Made by a program: the position numbers and the translations under genes
Assembly: GCF_022095615.2 (NCBI RefSeq)
Contig: NZ_CP155559.1
Span: 4,927,501 to 4,991,500 of the forward strand
Reading direction: 5' to 3'
Source: Bacillus thuringiensis
GTDB lineage: Bacteria > Bacillota > Bacilli > Bacillales > Bacillaceae_G
DNA: 64,000 nt
Notes under the pieces: model-generated
Databases searched by the model: none
Told to the model about the DNA's origin: nothing
The model's input: the letters and a program-made list of their open reading frames with translations, nothing else
Shown here: positions 17,597-25,338 of the stretch, one piece after another
Layout: every line of letters begins with the position of its first letter
Position numbering within the stretch: position 1 is the first letter of the stretch

Positions 17597-17622
17597 TATA
17601 ATTATATTGAGAATTATTATCA
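17597..17622 (+). promoter_or_regulatory. comK promoter with Fur-like box
   Basis: TATAAT at 17597-17602 is followed five bases later by TGAGAATTATTATCA (17608-17622), which matches the 7-1-7 Fur box TGATAATNATTATCA at 13 of 14 defined positions. The box would cover the transcription start region, so repression by Fur is suggested. No good -35 is visible. Confidence 0.5.
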
Positions 17623-17645
17623 TTTATAAAGGGGGAATCAAATTT

Positions 17646-18152
17646 ATGAATGCAGAAAATGATATTATTATTTCTAATTCTACAATGATGCTAGAACCAT
17701 ACAAGCACCCTTATTATTGCACCAAAATTATCGACAGTAGCGGGAACCATCTTTACTCCTGTCAAACTGCTCTCCAACTCATAAAGCAATCTTGTCTAAC
17801 CAATGTTCACTCTACTTATCAAGGCAGACGTAATGCCGTCCAAACAAACTTTAAATTTAAACAAAATGTCCCAATTCCGATTAATCATCGAGAATATATT
17901 TGCGCTTTCCCGACAGAGTCTCCTTCTTCTCCAAACTGTATATGGCTATTTTATAACCATATAGATGACATAGAATTTTTCAAAAAGAGTAAAAAAGCTA
18001 ACATTCATTTTTCAAATGGCACTACTACAACAATACATATCAGTCCTCATAAGTTAAAACAACAATTATTAAAAGCTGGATACGTATTATCACGTATGAA
18101 CATGCAAGATTCATTACAATTTAAAAACCTCTTATCACATTTACTACCTTAG
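17646..18152 (+). CDS. comK: ComK competence transcription factor homologue
   Basis: A 168-residue protein with ComK features along its length: NSTMMLEPY near the N-terminus, a Ser-Cys (about residue 50) before the GRRNAVQTNFKFK segment, then HREYICAFPTESPSSPNCIWLFYNHI. ComK activates late competence genes through minor-groove AT-boxes. The B. cereus group has two ComK homologues; by gene neighbourhood this looks like ComK1. The start at 17646 has GGGGG 10 bases upstream. Natural competence in this group is weak or conditional. The overlapping Fur-like box and the converging sigma-factor gene are notable context. Confidence 0.85.
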   Translation: MNAENDIIISNSTMMLEPYKHPYYCTKIIDSSGNHLYSCQTALQLIKQSCLTNVHSTYQGRRNAVQTNFKFKQNVPIPINHREYICAFPTESPSSPNCIWLFYNHIDDIEFFKKSKKANIHFSNGTTTTIHISPHKLKQQLLKAGYVLSRMNMQDSLQFKNLLSHLLP

Positions 18153-18162
18153 CATAATAAGT

Positions 18163-18197
18163 AGAATGGAAAGCAATATCTCTTGCCTTCCATTCTT
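18163..18197. terminator. Terminator between comK and the sigma-factor gene
   Basis: AGAATGGAA pairs with TTCCATTCT. The hairpin lies between two converging genes and carries a modest T-rich tail on the plus strand. Confidence 0.7.
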
Positions 18198-18207
18198 ATA
18201 ATCCTAT

Positions 18208-18678
18208 TTATCCTCTTAAGCTATTTCGCATTTTCTCAAGCGCTTGCCGATACATCCATCTCACTTGATAATAGGTCATTTCCATCTCGCTAGCGATTTC
18301 TCCCATCGTTTTCCCTACAAAAAATCGTTCAAAAACAATGTACTTCTCCTTCTCATCTAATACACTCATAAAATCCTTCGCTCTCATTTCAATATCTTCA
18401 AAATGGAAGATATCCTCATACTCTCCTACACATACACACTTTTCTTGCACTGCAAACTCTTTCTTCAATCTTTCTAATATATAACCACGCACAGTTATTA
18501 CTGCATATGCAGGAAAACTTCCTTTCTCCGCATCAAATCTTTCATACGCATACCAAAGACCAATTAAACCACATTGATAATACTCTTCATGATCTTGATA
18601 AATACCTAGCTTCTTTATTTGATTTACAATCATTCCTTCATACAAAACAACTGTCTCTGTAAAAGTCGCTGGCTTCAC
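18208..18678 (-). CDS. Small sigma-70 family RNA polymerase sigma factor
   Basis: A 156-residue protein with sigma region 2 (about 26-73: GLIGLWYAYERFDAEKGSF, then AYAVITVRGYILERL) and region 4 (about 105-152: FFVGKTMGEIASEMEMTYYQVRW, helix-turn-helix). It lacks regions 1 and 3. The only usable start is GTG at 18678 with a weak ribosome binding site, because an in-frame stop lies 12 codons upstream. It converges on comK. Small region-2/4 sigma factors steer competence in some Firmicutes (staphylococcal SigH, streptococcal ComX), but no such role is shown here. No anti-sigma gene is adjacent. Confidence 0.75.
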   Translation of the reverse strand: MKPATFTETVVLYEGMIVNQIKKLGIYQDHEEYYQCGLIGLWYAYERFDAEKGSFPAYAVITVRGYILERLKKEFAVQEKCVCVGEYEDIFHFEDIEMRAKDFMSVLDEKEKYIVFERFFVGKTMGEIASEMEMTYYQVRWMYRQALEKMRNSLRG

Positions 18679-18768
18679 ACAGTACCCGTTTCTAAAAGGT
18701 ATACCTCTTTGTTATTCCGCCGGTACCTCAACAATATAAAAATAAAGAAGCGATTTCACTGTGAGTAA

Positions 18769-18838
18769 TTTCAAATACTACCGCCGAAATTTGAAATTAC
18801 ATGACGTAGAATTTGAAATTTCAACGGTGGTATTTGAA
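18769..18838. repeat. Long imperfect inverted repeat upstream of the sigma factor
   Basis: Left arm 18769-18798 and right arm 18810-18838 are about 29-base complementary arms (TTCAAATAC-ACCG--GAAATTT-AAATT with few mismatches) around an 11-base centre. The motif AATTTGAAATT occurs in both arms. There is no coding potential. It could be a regulator site, a MITE-like hairpin element or a structured leader. Confidence 0.75.
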
Positions 18839-18851
18839 GTATGGGTAAAAA

Positions 18852-18890
18852 TAAAAAAGGTTCCTTCTATACATAAGAAGGAACCTCTTG
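18852..18890 (-). terminator. Terminator of the 56-aa membrane protein gene
   Basis: An 11-bp perfect stem (AGGTTCCTTCT with AGAAGGAACCT) is followed by TTTTTTA on the minus strand. Confidence 0.85.
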
Positions 18891-18911
18891 TTTATAAATT
18901 TTCGATTTATA

Positions 18912-19082
18912 CTATTCTGTAGTCATACGTTTGAAGGATCTATCGATTGCATATAGACCTGTAGCTAAAATACAACTTATAACACCAACAAATATATAAG
19001 GGTTCTTATTCGGCATATATTCTACCGCTAACAATAATACAACTAACATAAACAAAAAATTTGCTAATAATTTCTTAAACAT
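18912..19082 (-). CDS. Small two-pass membrane protein (56 aa)
   Basis: A 56-residue frame encodes two hydrophobic segments (about 5-22 and 28-46) separated by EYMPNKNPY and ending in a charged tail (DRSFKRMTTE). AAGGAG lies 9 bases before the ATG and a strong terminator lies downstream, so it is very probably a real gene although short. No family is recognised. It follows the Yip1-type genes on the same strand but is separated from them by a terminator. Confidence 0.7.
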   Translation of the reverse strand: MFKKLLANFLFMLVVLLLAVEYMPNKNPYIFVGVISCILATGLYAIDRSFKRMTTE

Positions 19083-19101
19083 ATGTATCTACTCCTTATA
19101 A

Positions 19102-19139
19102 CAAAAATGCAGCAATTACGTTTATAATTGCTGCATTTC
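19102..19139 (-). terminator. Terminator of the Yip1-type genes
   Basis: A perfect 14-bp stem (AAATGCAGCAATTA with its complement) and a T run on the minus strand end the exporter operon. Confidence 0.85.
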
Positions 19140-19164
19140 TTTATAGTGACTTAAAGTACAACTA

Positions 19165-19833
19165 TTATTGGAACATGCCTTTTACTGCGCCAAATCCAAT
19201 AGTTAAGATAAAGAATACCACCATAAGGATCGTTGCTTTCTTTTTGCTTAAACCAGCTGTAATTTGAAGACCTAACCACGTGATTACAAATCCCCAAATT
19301 GTAAATACTTCAATGCTATTTGCAATACCTTTTACTGCACCGCCACTTGAGGCGAAAATCGGGCCTAAACCAGTGTAAAATTCTTTCCCTGAACCATCTA
19401 GAATAAGCGCTAAAACCGTATTTATTAATAAGCCAAGTAATGAAATGATGCTGGAGTATACAGTAATTGTTAATAATTTCTTATAAGAAGTATCATTGCT
19501 CATTAACATCATTAACACTTTGTATACTGCTGCGCTAATAAAGAAACCTATTATCATACCGATAATACCAAATACAAAGCCAGCACCAAAAGTCATCACA
19601 GGTGTAACATTAACCCCTAATTCTTGATTGAGCTTAATTGATTCAGGTGTTAAAGAATATACATAAGTACTAAGACCTCCAGTAATCCCTGATAATAAAG
19701 AAAGTATCCAAAATGCACCCCAAACCGCATTACTGTTCTTCATTCTCTCAAACTGTTCACCTGGAGAAGTAATCATCCCTAATAATGATGGCTTCTTCGC
19801 ACCTACATCTTGCGTATTAATATTTGTTTCCAT
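19165..19833 (-). CDS. Yip1-domain membrane protein (YknW-like, copy 2)
   Basis: A 222-residue protein with a short cytosolic N-terminus containing GMITSPGEQFERMK, then five membrane segments typical of the Yip1 fold. It is a paralogue of the preceding gene over its full length (shared PSLxGMITSPGxQFERMK, NDTSYKKLxTI, LGLQITAG). Even the leader GGCGTTATAATGGAA is shared. In B. subtilis the Yip1 protein YknW helps assemble the YknXYZ exporter, and the XYZ genes lie immediately upstream here. It is the last gene of the cluster. Confidence 0.8.
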   Translation of the reverse strand: METNINTQDVGAKKPSLLGMITSPGEQFERMKNSNAVWGAFWILSLLSGITGGLSTYVYSLTPESIKLNQELGVNVTPVMTFGAGFVFGIIGMIIGFFISAAVYKVLMMLMSNDTSYKKLLTITVYSSIISLLGLLINTVLALILDGSGKEFYTGLGPIFASSGGAVKGIANSIEVFTIWGFVITWLGLQITAGLSKKKATILMVVFFILTIGFGAVKGMFQ

Positions 19834-19849
19834 TATAACGCCCCCTTAT

Positions 19850-20548
19850 TTATACTGGCATATTTGGTAAAAATGCCGCAATTAACATAACAATCGCTGC
19901 TAAGAATAACGCTTTAATGATGAATAAAACGATAATTGGAATAGCTGCTTTCACTTTACTTACTCCCGCTGTAATTTGCAGTCCTAACCAAATTAAAACG
20001 ATATTCCATAAATAGAATACTTCAATCGAACTCCCTATTCCATAAGCAACTGAGCCTTCCTCAAATAGTGGTCCTAAGCTTGTATATGCAGTTGGTGCAA
20101 CACCTAAAATTAAAGCTATAATACCATTAATAAATCCACCAATAATAACAACGATGTTCGTATATACAATAATTGTTACTAATTTTTTATAAGAGGTATC
20201 ATTCCCATAGAACATCATAAACACTTTATAAATAGCTGCAACAACGAATGTTGCCAGCATACCACCTATAGTACCCGACACAATGCCATAAATAACATCG
20301 GATGTCAGTGAACTCTGTCCTGCGAATTCACCTAGTTCTTTTTTTATTTTAATCATTTCAGGGGACGTATTCGTAACGTATGTAGTAAAAGCACTTAACA
20401 GCCCTTGGAATAACGCCATTAAGAAGAACATACCCCAAACTTTCTCAGTCGTCTTCATTCTCTCAAACTGTAAACCAGGAGAAGTAATCATTCCGAACAA
20501 TGATGGCTTCTCGCCGCCAGCTTTTTGCGTATTCACATTAGCTTCCAT
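19850..20548 (-). CDS. Yip1-domain membrane protein (YknW-like, copy 1)
   Basis: A 232-residue protein with the same layout as its tandem copy: a cytosolic GMITSPGLQFERMK motif and then five membrane segments. AAGGAGG precedes the ATG by 7-8 bases. It follows the permease gene of the MacB-type exporter after a 126-base gap holding two hairpins. By analogy with YknW it probably assists exporter assembly; this is inference from fold and position. Compared with its neighbour it has a longer C-terminal hydrophobic tail. Confidence 0.8.
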   Translation of the reverse strand: MEANVNTQKAGGEKPSLFGMITSPGLQFERMKTTEKVWGMFFLMALFQGLLSAFTTYVTNTSPEMIKIKKELGEFAGQSSLTSDVIYGIVSGTIGGMLATFVVAAIYKVFMMFYGNDTSYKKLVTIIVYTNIVVIIGGFINGIIALILGVAPTAYTSLGPLFEEGSVAYGIGSSIEVFYLWNIVLIWLGLQITAGVSKVKAAIPIIVLFIIKALFLAAIVMLIAAFLPNMPV

Positions 20549-20575
20549 TATAACGCCTCCTTCTATTTATATAAC

Positions 20576-20662
20576 CCGTTCTAACGGGCGGTTCACGTCC
20601 TCACATAGAGGCTACGAACCGCCCACTAGAACGGTAATATGCAGTAGAGAGCCCCTCTCTAC
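20576..20662. repeat. Two intercistronic hairpins between permease and Yip1 genes
   Basis: The first is a long stem (CCGTTCTA plus GGGCGGTTC with their complements, 20576-20634). The second is a compact one (GTAGAGAG-CCC-CTCTCTAC, 20644-20662). Neither has a T tract on the operon strand, so they look like mRNA stability or processing structures rather than terminators. Confidence 0.7.
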
Positions 20663-20674
20663 TACACTACTAAC

Positions 20675-21874
20675 TTATTCATAACGTAATGCTTCAATTG
20701 GATCTAATTTTGCAGCTTTATTCGCTGGAATTAATCCGAAAATAATACCAAGTGTCATAGAGAATAGTACGCCTCCAACGACAACTTCCCATGAAACGAG
20801 CGGTGGCCATTTTGCAAATGTGGAAACAATATATGCCCCACCATATCCAAGACCAATTCCGATCAAACCACCTAGAAGCGTTAACATGACTGCTTCAATT
20901 AAAAATTGCAATAAAATTTTACTACGTGTTGCCCCAAGCGCTTTACGTACCCCAATTTCACGCGTACGCTCCGTTACAGATACGAGCATGATGTTCATAA
21001 CACCAATACCGCCAACGACTAGTGAAATACCAGCGATACCGCCGATGATCATAGTCATAATACCTGTCATTTTTGAAATACCTTCTTGAATTTCTTTTAA
21101 ATTCATAACTTCGTATTTACCAGTTGCATCACTCGGTTTACGGCTGTTTAAAACATCTGCAGCTTTTTTACCGGCTTTTTCTAGATTATCTACATTTTTT
21201 GCTTGAACAGAAATATTTTGAATTTCATCTTTCCCATACAGTGTCGGCCATAATGAAATTGGAACTAGTGCCTCTGATGGTCCCATTCCCATAAATTCGT
21301 TATCTGATTTGTAGACACCAATAATTTGCATCGGTTGACCTTTCATTTCAATAATTTTGCCGACTGGATTGGCATCCTTAAACACCTTTTCTTCGAGTTG
21401 CTTACTAATCATGACGACGTTATTACCTTGATCCACATCTGATTCTTGTAAAGAACGTCCCTTTAACACCTTTACTTTATTTACTGCAAAGTACTCACTA
21501 TCTAATCCAGTAATATTCACCATTTCTATTTTATCTTCAATATCAAGTGGTTCCATACTTGAATTTGTTGTTACAACATGTGCGATCTCTGGAATTTTTT
21601 TAATTTCAAAAATATCTTCTTCAGTTATCTTCGGTGCTTCTATCATTTCCATACCAAAGGGATCATTCATATCTGCACTATAATGAATCGGAACCGTTTG
21701 ATTACCTGACCCAACAAATTGTGATTTCAGTGCAGCTTCCCCGCCCTGCCCAATCGCAACAACAGTAATAATAGAACCAACACCGATAATAATACCGAGC
21801 ATCGTAAGAGCTGAACGCAATTTATGAGCTAAAATAGAAGATAGGGCAATTTTTATACTATCTAGTAAACTCAT
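20675..21874 (-). CDS. yknZ: MacB/YknZ-type ABC exporter permease
   Basis: A 399-residue protein with an N-terminal membrane segment, a MacB periplasmic-type core domain (about 45-235) and three C-terminal FtsX-type segments including TREIGVRKALGATR. This is the MacB topology. It works with the ATPase and adaptor encoded immediately upstream. The ATG at 21874 is preferred over the GTG at 21883: it overlaps the ATPase stop as ATGA and has AAGG at suitable spacing. The B. subtilis counterpart YknWXYZ protects against the SdpC toxic peptide; the same role here is inferred only. Confidence 0.85.
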   Translation of the reverse strand: MSLLDSIKIALSSILAHKLRSALTMLGIIIGVGSIITVVAIGQGGEAALKSQFVGSGNQTVPIHYSADMNDPFGMEMIEAPKITEEDIFEIKKIPEIAHVVTTNSSMEPLDIEDKIEMVNITGLDSEYFAVNKVKVLKGRSLQESDVDQGNNVVMISKQLEEKVFKDANPVGKIIEMKGQPMQIIGVYKSDNEFMGMGPSEALVPISLWPTLYGKDEIQNISVQAKNVDNLEKAGKKAADVLNSRKPSDATGKYEVMNLKEIQEGISKMTGIMTMIIGGIAGISLVVGGIGVMNIMLVSVTERTREIGVRKALGATRSKILLQFLIEAVMLTLLGGLIGIGLGYGGAYIVSTFAKWPPLVSWEVVVGGVLFSMTLGIIFGLIPANKAAKLDPIEALRYE

Positions 21875-22551
21875 ACCGCACACCTTCTATCTTCTGTAAT
21901 TTTCCCATCTCGCAGTACAATGCGGCGAGAAGAATACGCTGCTACTTCCTCTTCATGCGTAACCATAACAATCGTTGTACCTTCTGCATTAAGCTTCGTG
22001 AAAATATTCATCACTTGCTCACCAGACTTCGTATCAAGCGCACCAGTAGGCTCATCAGCCATAATGAACGTTGGATTATTCGCAATCGACCTTGCAATCG
22101 CTACACGCTGCTTCTGTCCACCTGATAATTCATTCGGCAAATGGTGAACCCTATCTGATAAACCGACTTTACCAAGCGCTTCCAGAGCCCTTTGACGACG
22201 CTCTGCTTTCTTCACACCACCGTATACGAGCGGAAGTTCAACATTTTCTACTGCTGAAAGACGTGGCAGCAAATTAAAATGCTGAAACACAAAGCCAATA
22301 TATTCATTACGAATTAAAGCAAGCTTTGACTCGTCTGCTGTTAAGATATTCACATCATTCAGCATATATTCGCCTTCTGTTGGACGATCTAAACAACCGA
22401 TAATATTCATAAGCGTTGATTTACCAGAACCAGACGGTCCCATAATCGAAACGAACTCACCGCTTTGAATTGTTAAACTAATATCATGTAAGATCGGCAC
22501 TGCCAACTTTCCTTGATAATACGTTTTAGCAATATTATTTAACGTAATCAT
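21871..22551 (-). CDS. yknY: MacB-type ABC exporter ATPase (YknY)
   Basis: A 226-residue ATPase of the lipoprotein/antimicrobial-peptide exporter class. It has Walker A GPSGSGKST, signature LSGGQKQRVAIARS, Walker B IMADEPTGALD and the H-loop MVTHEEEVA, all intact. It overlaps the adaptor gene by 4 bases and the permease gene by 4 bases, so the three are translated as one unit. Confidence 0.9.
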   Translation of the reverse strand: MITLNNIAKTYYQGKLAVPILHDISLTIQSGEFVSIMGPSGSGKSTLMNIIGCLDRPTEGEYMLNDVNILTADESKLALIRNEYIGFVFQHFNLLPRLSAVENVELPLVYGGVKKAERRQRALEALGKVGLSDRVHHLPNELSGGQKQRVAIARSIANNPTFIMADEPTGALDTKSGEQVMNIFTKLNAEGTTIVMVTHEEEVAAYSSRRIVLRDGKITEDRRCAV

Positions 22552-23741
22552 TTCTCTTTCACTTCCATTCCGTCATACACGTCGTCGGAAGGATTTTTAA
22601 CCACCTTTTGCCCCACTGTTGCGCCTTCAGTAATTTCTGTCCAGTCTCCATCAGTAGAACCTTTTTTCACATTTTGTTTACGAAGCTTTCCTTTATCCTC
22701 AACATAAACAAATGCATCATCGCCTTTTTCTACAATGCTCTTAGTTGGAACAGCAATCATCGTCTTATTCTCTAAATTTACTTGTAATGAAACGTGATAA
22801 CCCGGAGATAAACCATCTTGACTATCAAGACTTGCTTTATATGTATATTGGGACATATTTTGAGTCGCTTCACCCATACCACCAGCTTGAGCCATCTCTG
22901 CACTCGTTGGGAATTCACTTACCTCTGTAATTTTACCTGTCCACTTTTTCTTATTATTTGCTTTCGCAGTTACAGTAAATGTTTGATCTGGTTGAATTTG
23001 TGACTTTTGAAGCTCAGTTAACGTCCCTTGAACTTGGAACGGATCTTTAGAAGCGACTTGTAAAAATGCCTTTCCTTGACCACCTAAAGCTTGAGATGAA
23101 CTTTGCGCCGCATCTTTATCTAACTTTTGAACGACACCAGTAAAATTACTATAAATCGTAAGCTCTTTCTGCTTTTTACTTAATTCTTCTTTTTGTAACT
23201 TTCCTTTTTCTTTCTCAAGATCGGTTGTCTTTTGCGCCATCTCTAACTCACTTACTTGCTCTTCCATCGGATCTGTTACTTCTTTCCCAGCTCCGCTATC
23301 TTTCGCCTTCTTAACTTCTTTCTTCAACGAATCAATCTTCTTCTTCCCTTGATCATAACGCATATCCGCCATCTTCTGATCAAGCTCAGCTTGCTTCATT
23401 TGAAGATTCATTTCTTCATTATCATAAGAGAATAACTTTGTTCCCTTTTCTACCTCTTGCCCTTCTTTCACAACAATTTCTTTCACTTTTCCTTTAGTCG
23501 GATCAGCATAGAAACTTTCAATATTTGCAGGCTTCACCTGTCCCGCAATTAACTTCGTATTATTAAGCTTTCGCTCCGTTACCTTCTCAAAACTTACAGC
23601 ATCAGCCGTTGTTGTTGCGCCCTTCTTCTTCCCTTGTATTACAAAAATATTAACTGCTGCTACAATAACAATTAGTGCAATAACCCCGATAATAATCCAT
23701 TTCTTCTTCTTGTTTGGAGTACGAACCGTATTTGGTAACAT
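22548..23741 (-). CDS. yknX: Membrane-fusion adaptor of the MacB-type exporter (YknX)
   Basis: A 397-residue protein with an N-terminal membrane anchor (about 15-35). A lipoyl/barrel-sandwich half-motif (KGKVKEIVVKEGQEVEKGTKLF) is followed by a long Lys/Glu-rich helical hairpin (about 105-185) and beta-barrel domains at the C-terminus. It should link the permease to the wall side of the membrane, as YknX does. It is the first gene of the operon, with AAAGGAGAGAG before the ATG. B. subtilis ykn genes respond to SigW and AbrB; I saw no clear SigW promoter here. Confidence 0.85.
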   Translation of the reverse strand: MLPNTVRTPNKKKKWIIIGVIALIVIVAAVNIFVIQGKKKGATTTADAVSFEKVTERKLNNTKLIAGQVKPANIESFYADPTKGKVKEIVVKEGQEVEKGTKLFSYDNEEMNLQMKQAELDQKMADMRYDQGKKKIDSLKKEVKKAKDSGAGKEVTDPMEEQVSELEMAQKTTDLEKEKGKLQKEELSKKQKELTIYSNFTGVVQKLDKDAAQSSSQALGGQGKAFLQVASKDPFQVQGTLTELQKSQIQPDQTFTVTAKANNKKKWTGKITEVSEFPTSAEMAQAGGMGEATQNMSQYTYKASLDSQDGLSPGYHVSLQVNLENKTMIAVPTKSIVEKGDDAFVYVEDKGKLRKQNVKKGSTDGDWTEITEGATVGQKVVKNPSDDVYDGMEVKEK

Positions 23742-23936
23742 ATTCTCTCTCCTTTTATAACTTAATAGTTTAGTAGATATTCGAATTGTATAAAACTTTC
23801 TGAAAACAAATTACATATTATTACATTCTTTTTACAAAGTTTTACACATTCATTTATATTGTAACAAAAATTCCAATGATTAGAAATATGACATCTTGTC
23901 TTTTAAGATAGATTTAAGGAAAGATTATATTAATAT

Positions 23937-23977
23937 AAAAAAAGCCATCCAAAATGGTGATTGGATAGCTTTTTAAA
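23937..23977 (-). terminator. Terminator of the organophosphate transporter operon
   Basis: AAAGCTATCCAA and TTGGATGGCTTT pair (one wobble) and are followed by a T run on the minus strand. Confidence 0.8.
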
Positions 23978-23984
23978 TAAAATA

Positions 23985-25319
23985 TTACGCCGCTTTAGGG
24001 CCTTTGCTCTCATGTCCACGTTGAACGATGAACAAGAAGACTGTTGATAAAATTGCACCTGTTAATAGTAAGATGAAGCAACCGTCCCAGCCAGAACGAT
24101 CAACAATAACACCGATTGCTGCGTTTGCTACAAGACTTCCGCCTACATAACCGAATAGACCACACATACCAACTGTCGTACCTACTGCAAATTTCGGTAC
24201 TAATTCCATCGCACTTAAACCAATTAAGAACTGTGGTACATAAATTAAACAACCAATAATAGAAACTGCAATACTTACAACAAGTATGCTAGTTGCTTGC
24301 CAATATACAAACGTACCAATAACAACTCCGACCATACTAATGATACATAATGGCATACGTTTTCCTTTAAATAGTTTATCACTTAAAAGACCAACGATTA
24401 ATGAACTTGGAATTGCCATACCCTCAAAGATTGCGTATGCCGCATGTGCTTCATTTTTTGAGAAACCTTTAACTGTCGTTAAATAAAGTGGAACCCAGTT
24501 AATAACACCGAAGCGAATTAAATACACAAATGCATTCGCAATACATAAGAACCAAACAAATTTATTTTTCACTACATATTTCATTAAAATTTCTTTTGGT
24601 GACATCTTGTTAGCATGATCTGCTTTTTCAAGATTTTCATAGTCATTACGATACTCATTAATTGGAGGAAGACCTTCTGATTCTGGTGTATCCTTCGCAT
24701 TAATCCAAACAAGAACTGAAATTACCATTGCGATAATCGCTGGGAAAATAAACACGCCGCCTTGCCAATGGTTTTCACCAAAAATAGCTACACCAATTCC
24801 GACAAGTGGTGGCACAAGCATTCCGCCAACGTTATGTGAAATATTCCAAATACCTGTTTTCGTACCACGTTCTTTCTTCGAGAACCATTTCGTCATAACG
24901 ATACTACAAGGTGGTGCTCCCATACCTTGTACAATACCATTTAGAACAAGTAATGTAACAATCATTCCAAAGGATGATGCAAAACCGAAACAAATATTTA
25001 CAAGCCCTGATAAGAATAAACCGACTGCGATAAAGCGCTGGGCGAAAGCTTTATCTGATAAATTCCCCATAAAGAACTTACTAAATCCATAAACAATTGC
25101 CATGATTGAACCTAGTAGTCCAATTTCAGCTGTACTAAATCCATATTCTTGTACTAAATACGTACTTGATAACGTAAAGTTACTACGAACTAAATAATAA
25201 GCAGCATACCCAACTGAAATTCCCATTAATACACGAATACGTAATAATTTGTATACTCGATCAATCATATCCGCTGGCAATCGCTCAATTGCAGGTGCTG
25301 GCTTAAGCCATTTAAACAT
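23985..25319 (-). CDS. pgtP: Organophosphate:phosphate antiporter, MFS (PgtP/UhpT/GlpT type)
   Basis: A 444-residue protein with twelve membrane segments and the OPA-family N-terminal pattern (VGYAAYYLVRSNFTLS, then GFSKFFMGNLSDK). These carriers exchange cytosolic phosphate for sugar phosphates, glycerol-3-phosphate or phosphoglycerates. The gene is last in a cluster with a binding-protein-like lipoprotein, a membrane-anchored protein and a two-component system, the layout of inducible organophosphate uptake (enterobacterial pgtABCP, staphylococcal hptRSA-uhpT). The substrate is therefore uncertain between phosphoglycerate and hexose phosphate. GAAAAGGAGACG precedes the ATG. Confidence 0.8.
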   Translation of the reverse strand: MFKWLKPAPAIERLPADMIDRVYKLLRIRVLMGISVGYAAYYLVRSNFTLSSTYLVQEYGFSTAEIGLLGSIMAIVYGFSKFFMGNLSDKAFAQRFIAVGLFLSGLVNICFGFASSFGMIVTLLVLNGIVQGMGAPPCSIVMTKWFSKKERGTKTGIWNISHNVGGMLVPPLVGIGVAIFGENHWQGGVFIFPAIIAMVISVLVWINAKDTPESEGLPPINEYRNDYENLEKADHANKMSPKEILMKYVVKNKFVWFLCIANAFVYLIRFGVINWVPLYLTTVKGFSKNEAHAAYAIFEGMAIPSSLIVGLLSDKLFKGKRMPLCIISMVGVVIGTFVYWQATSILVVSIAVSIIGCLIYVPQFLIGLSAMELVPKFAVGTTVGMCGLFGYVGGSLVANAAIGVIVDRSGWDGCFILLLTGAILSTVFLFIVQRGHESKGPKAA

Positions 25320-25338
25320 ATATTTTCGTCTCCTTTTC

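Noticed and set aside
23742..23936. Possible SigW promoter or WalR box upstream of yknX
   Set aside because: No TGAAAC/CGTA pair was found, and the TGTAAA pair present has a 4-base, not 5-base, spacing.
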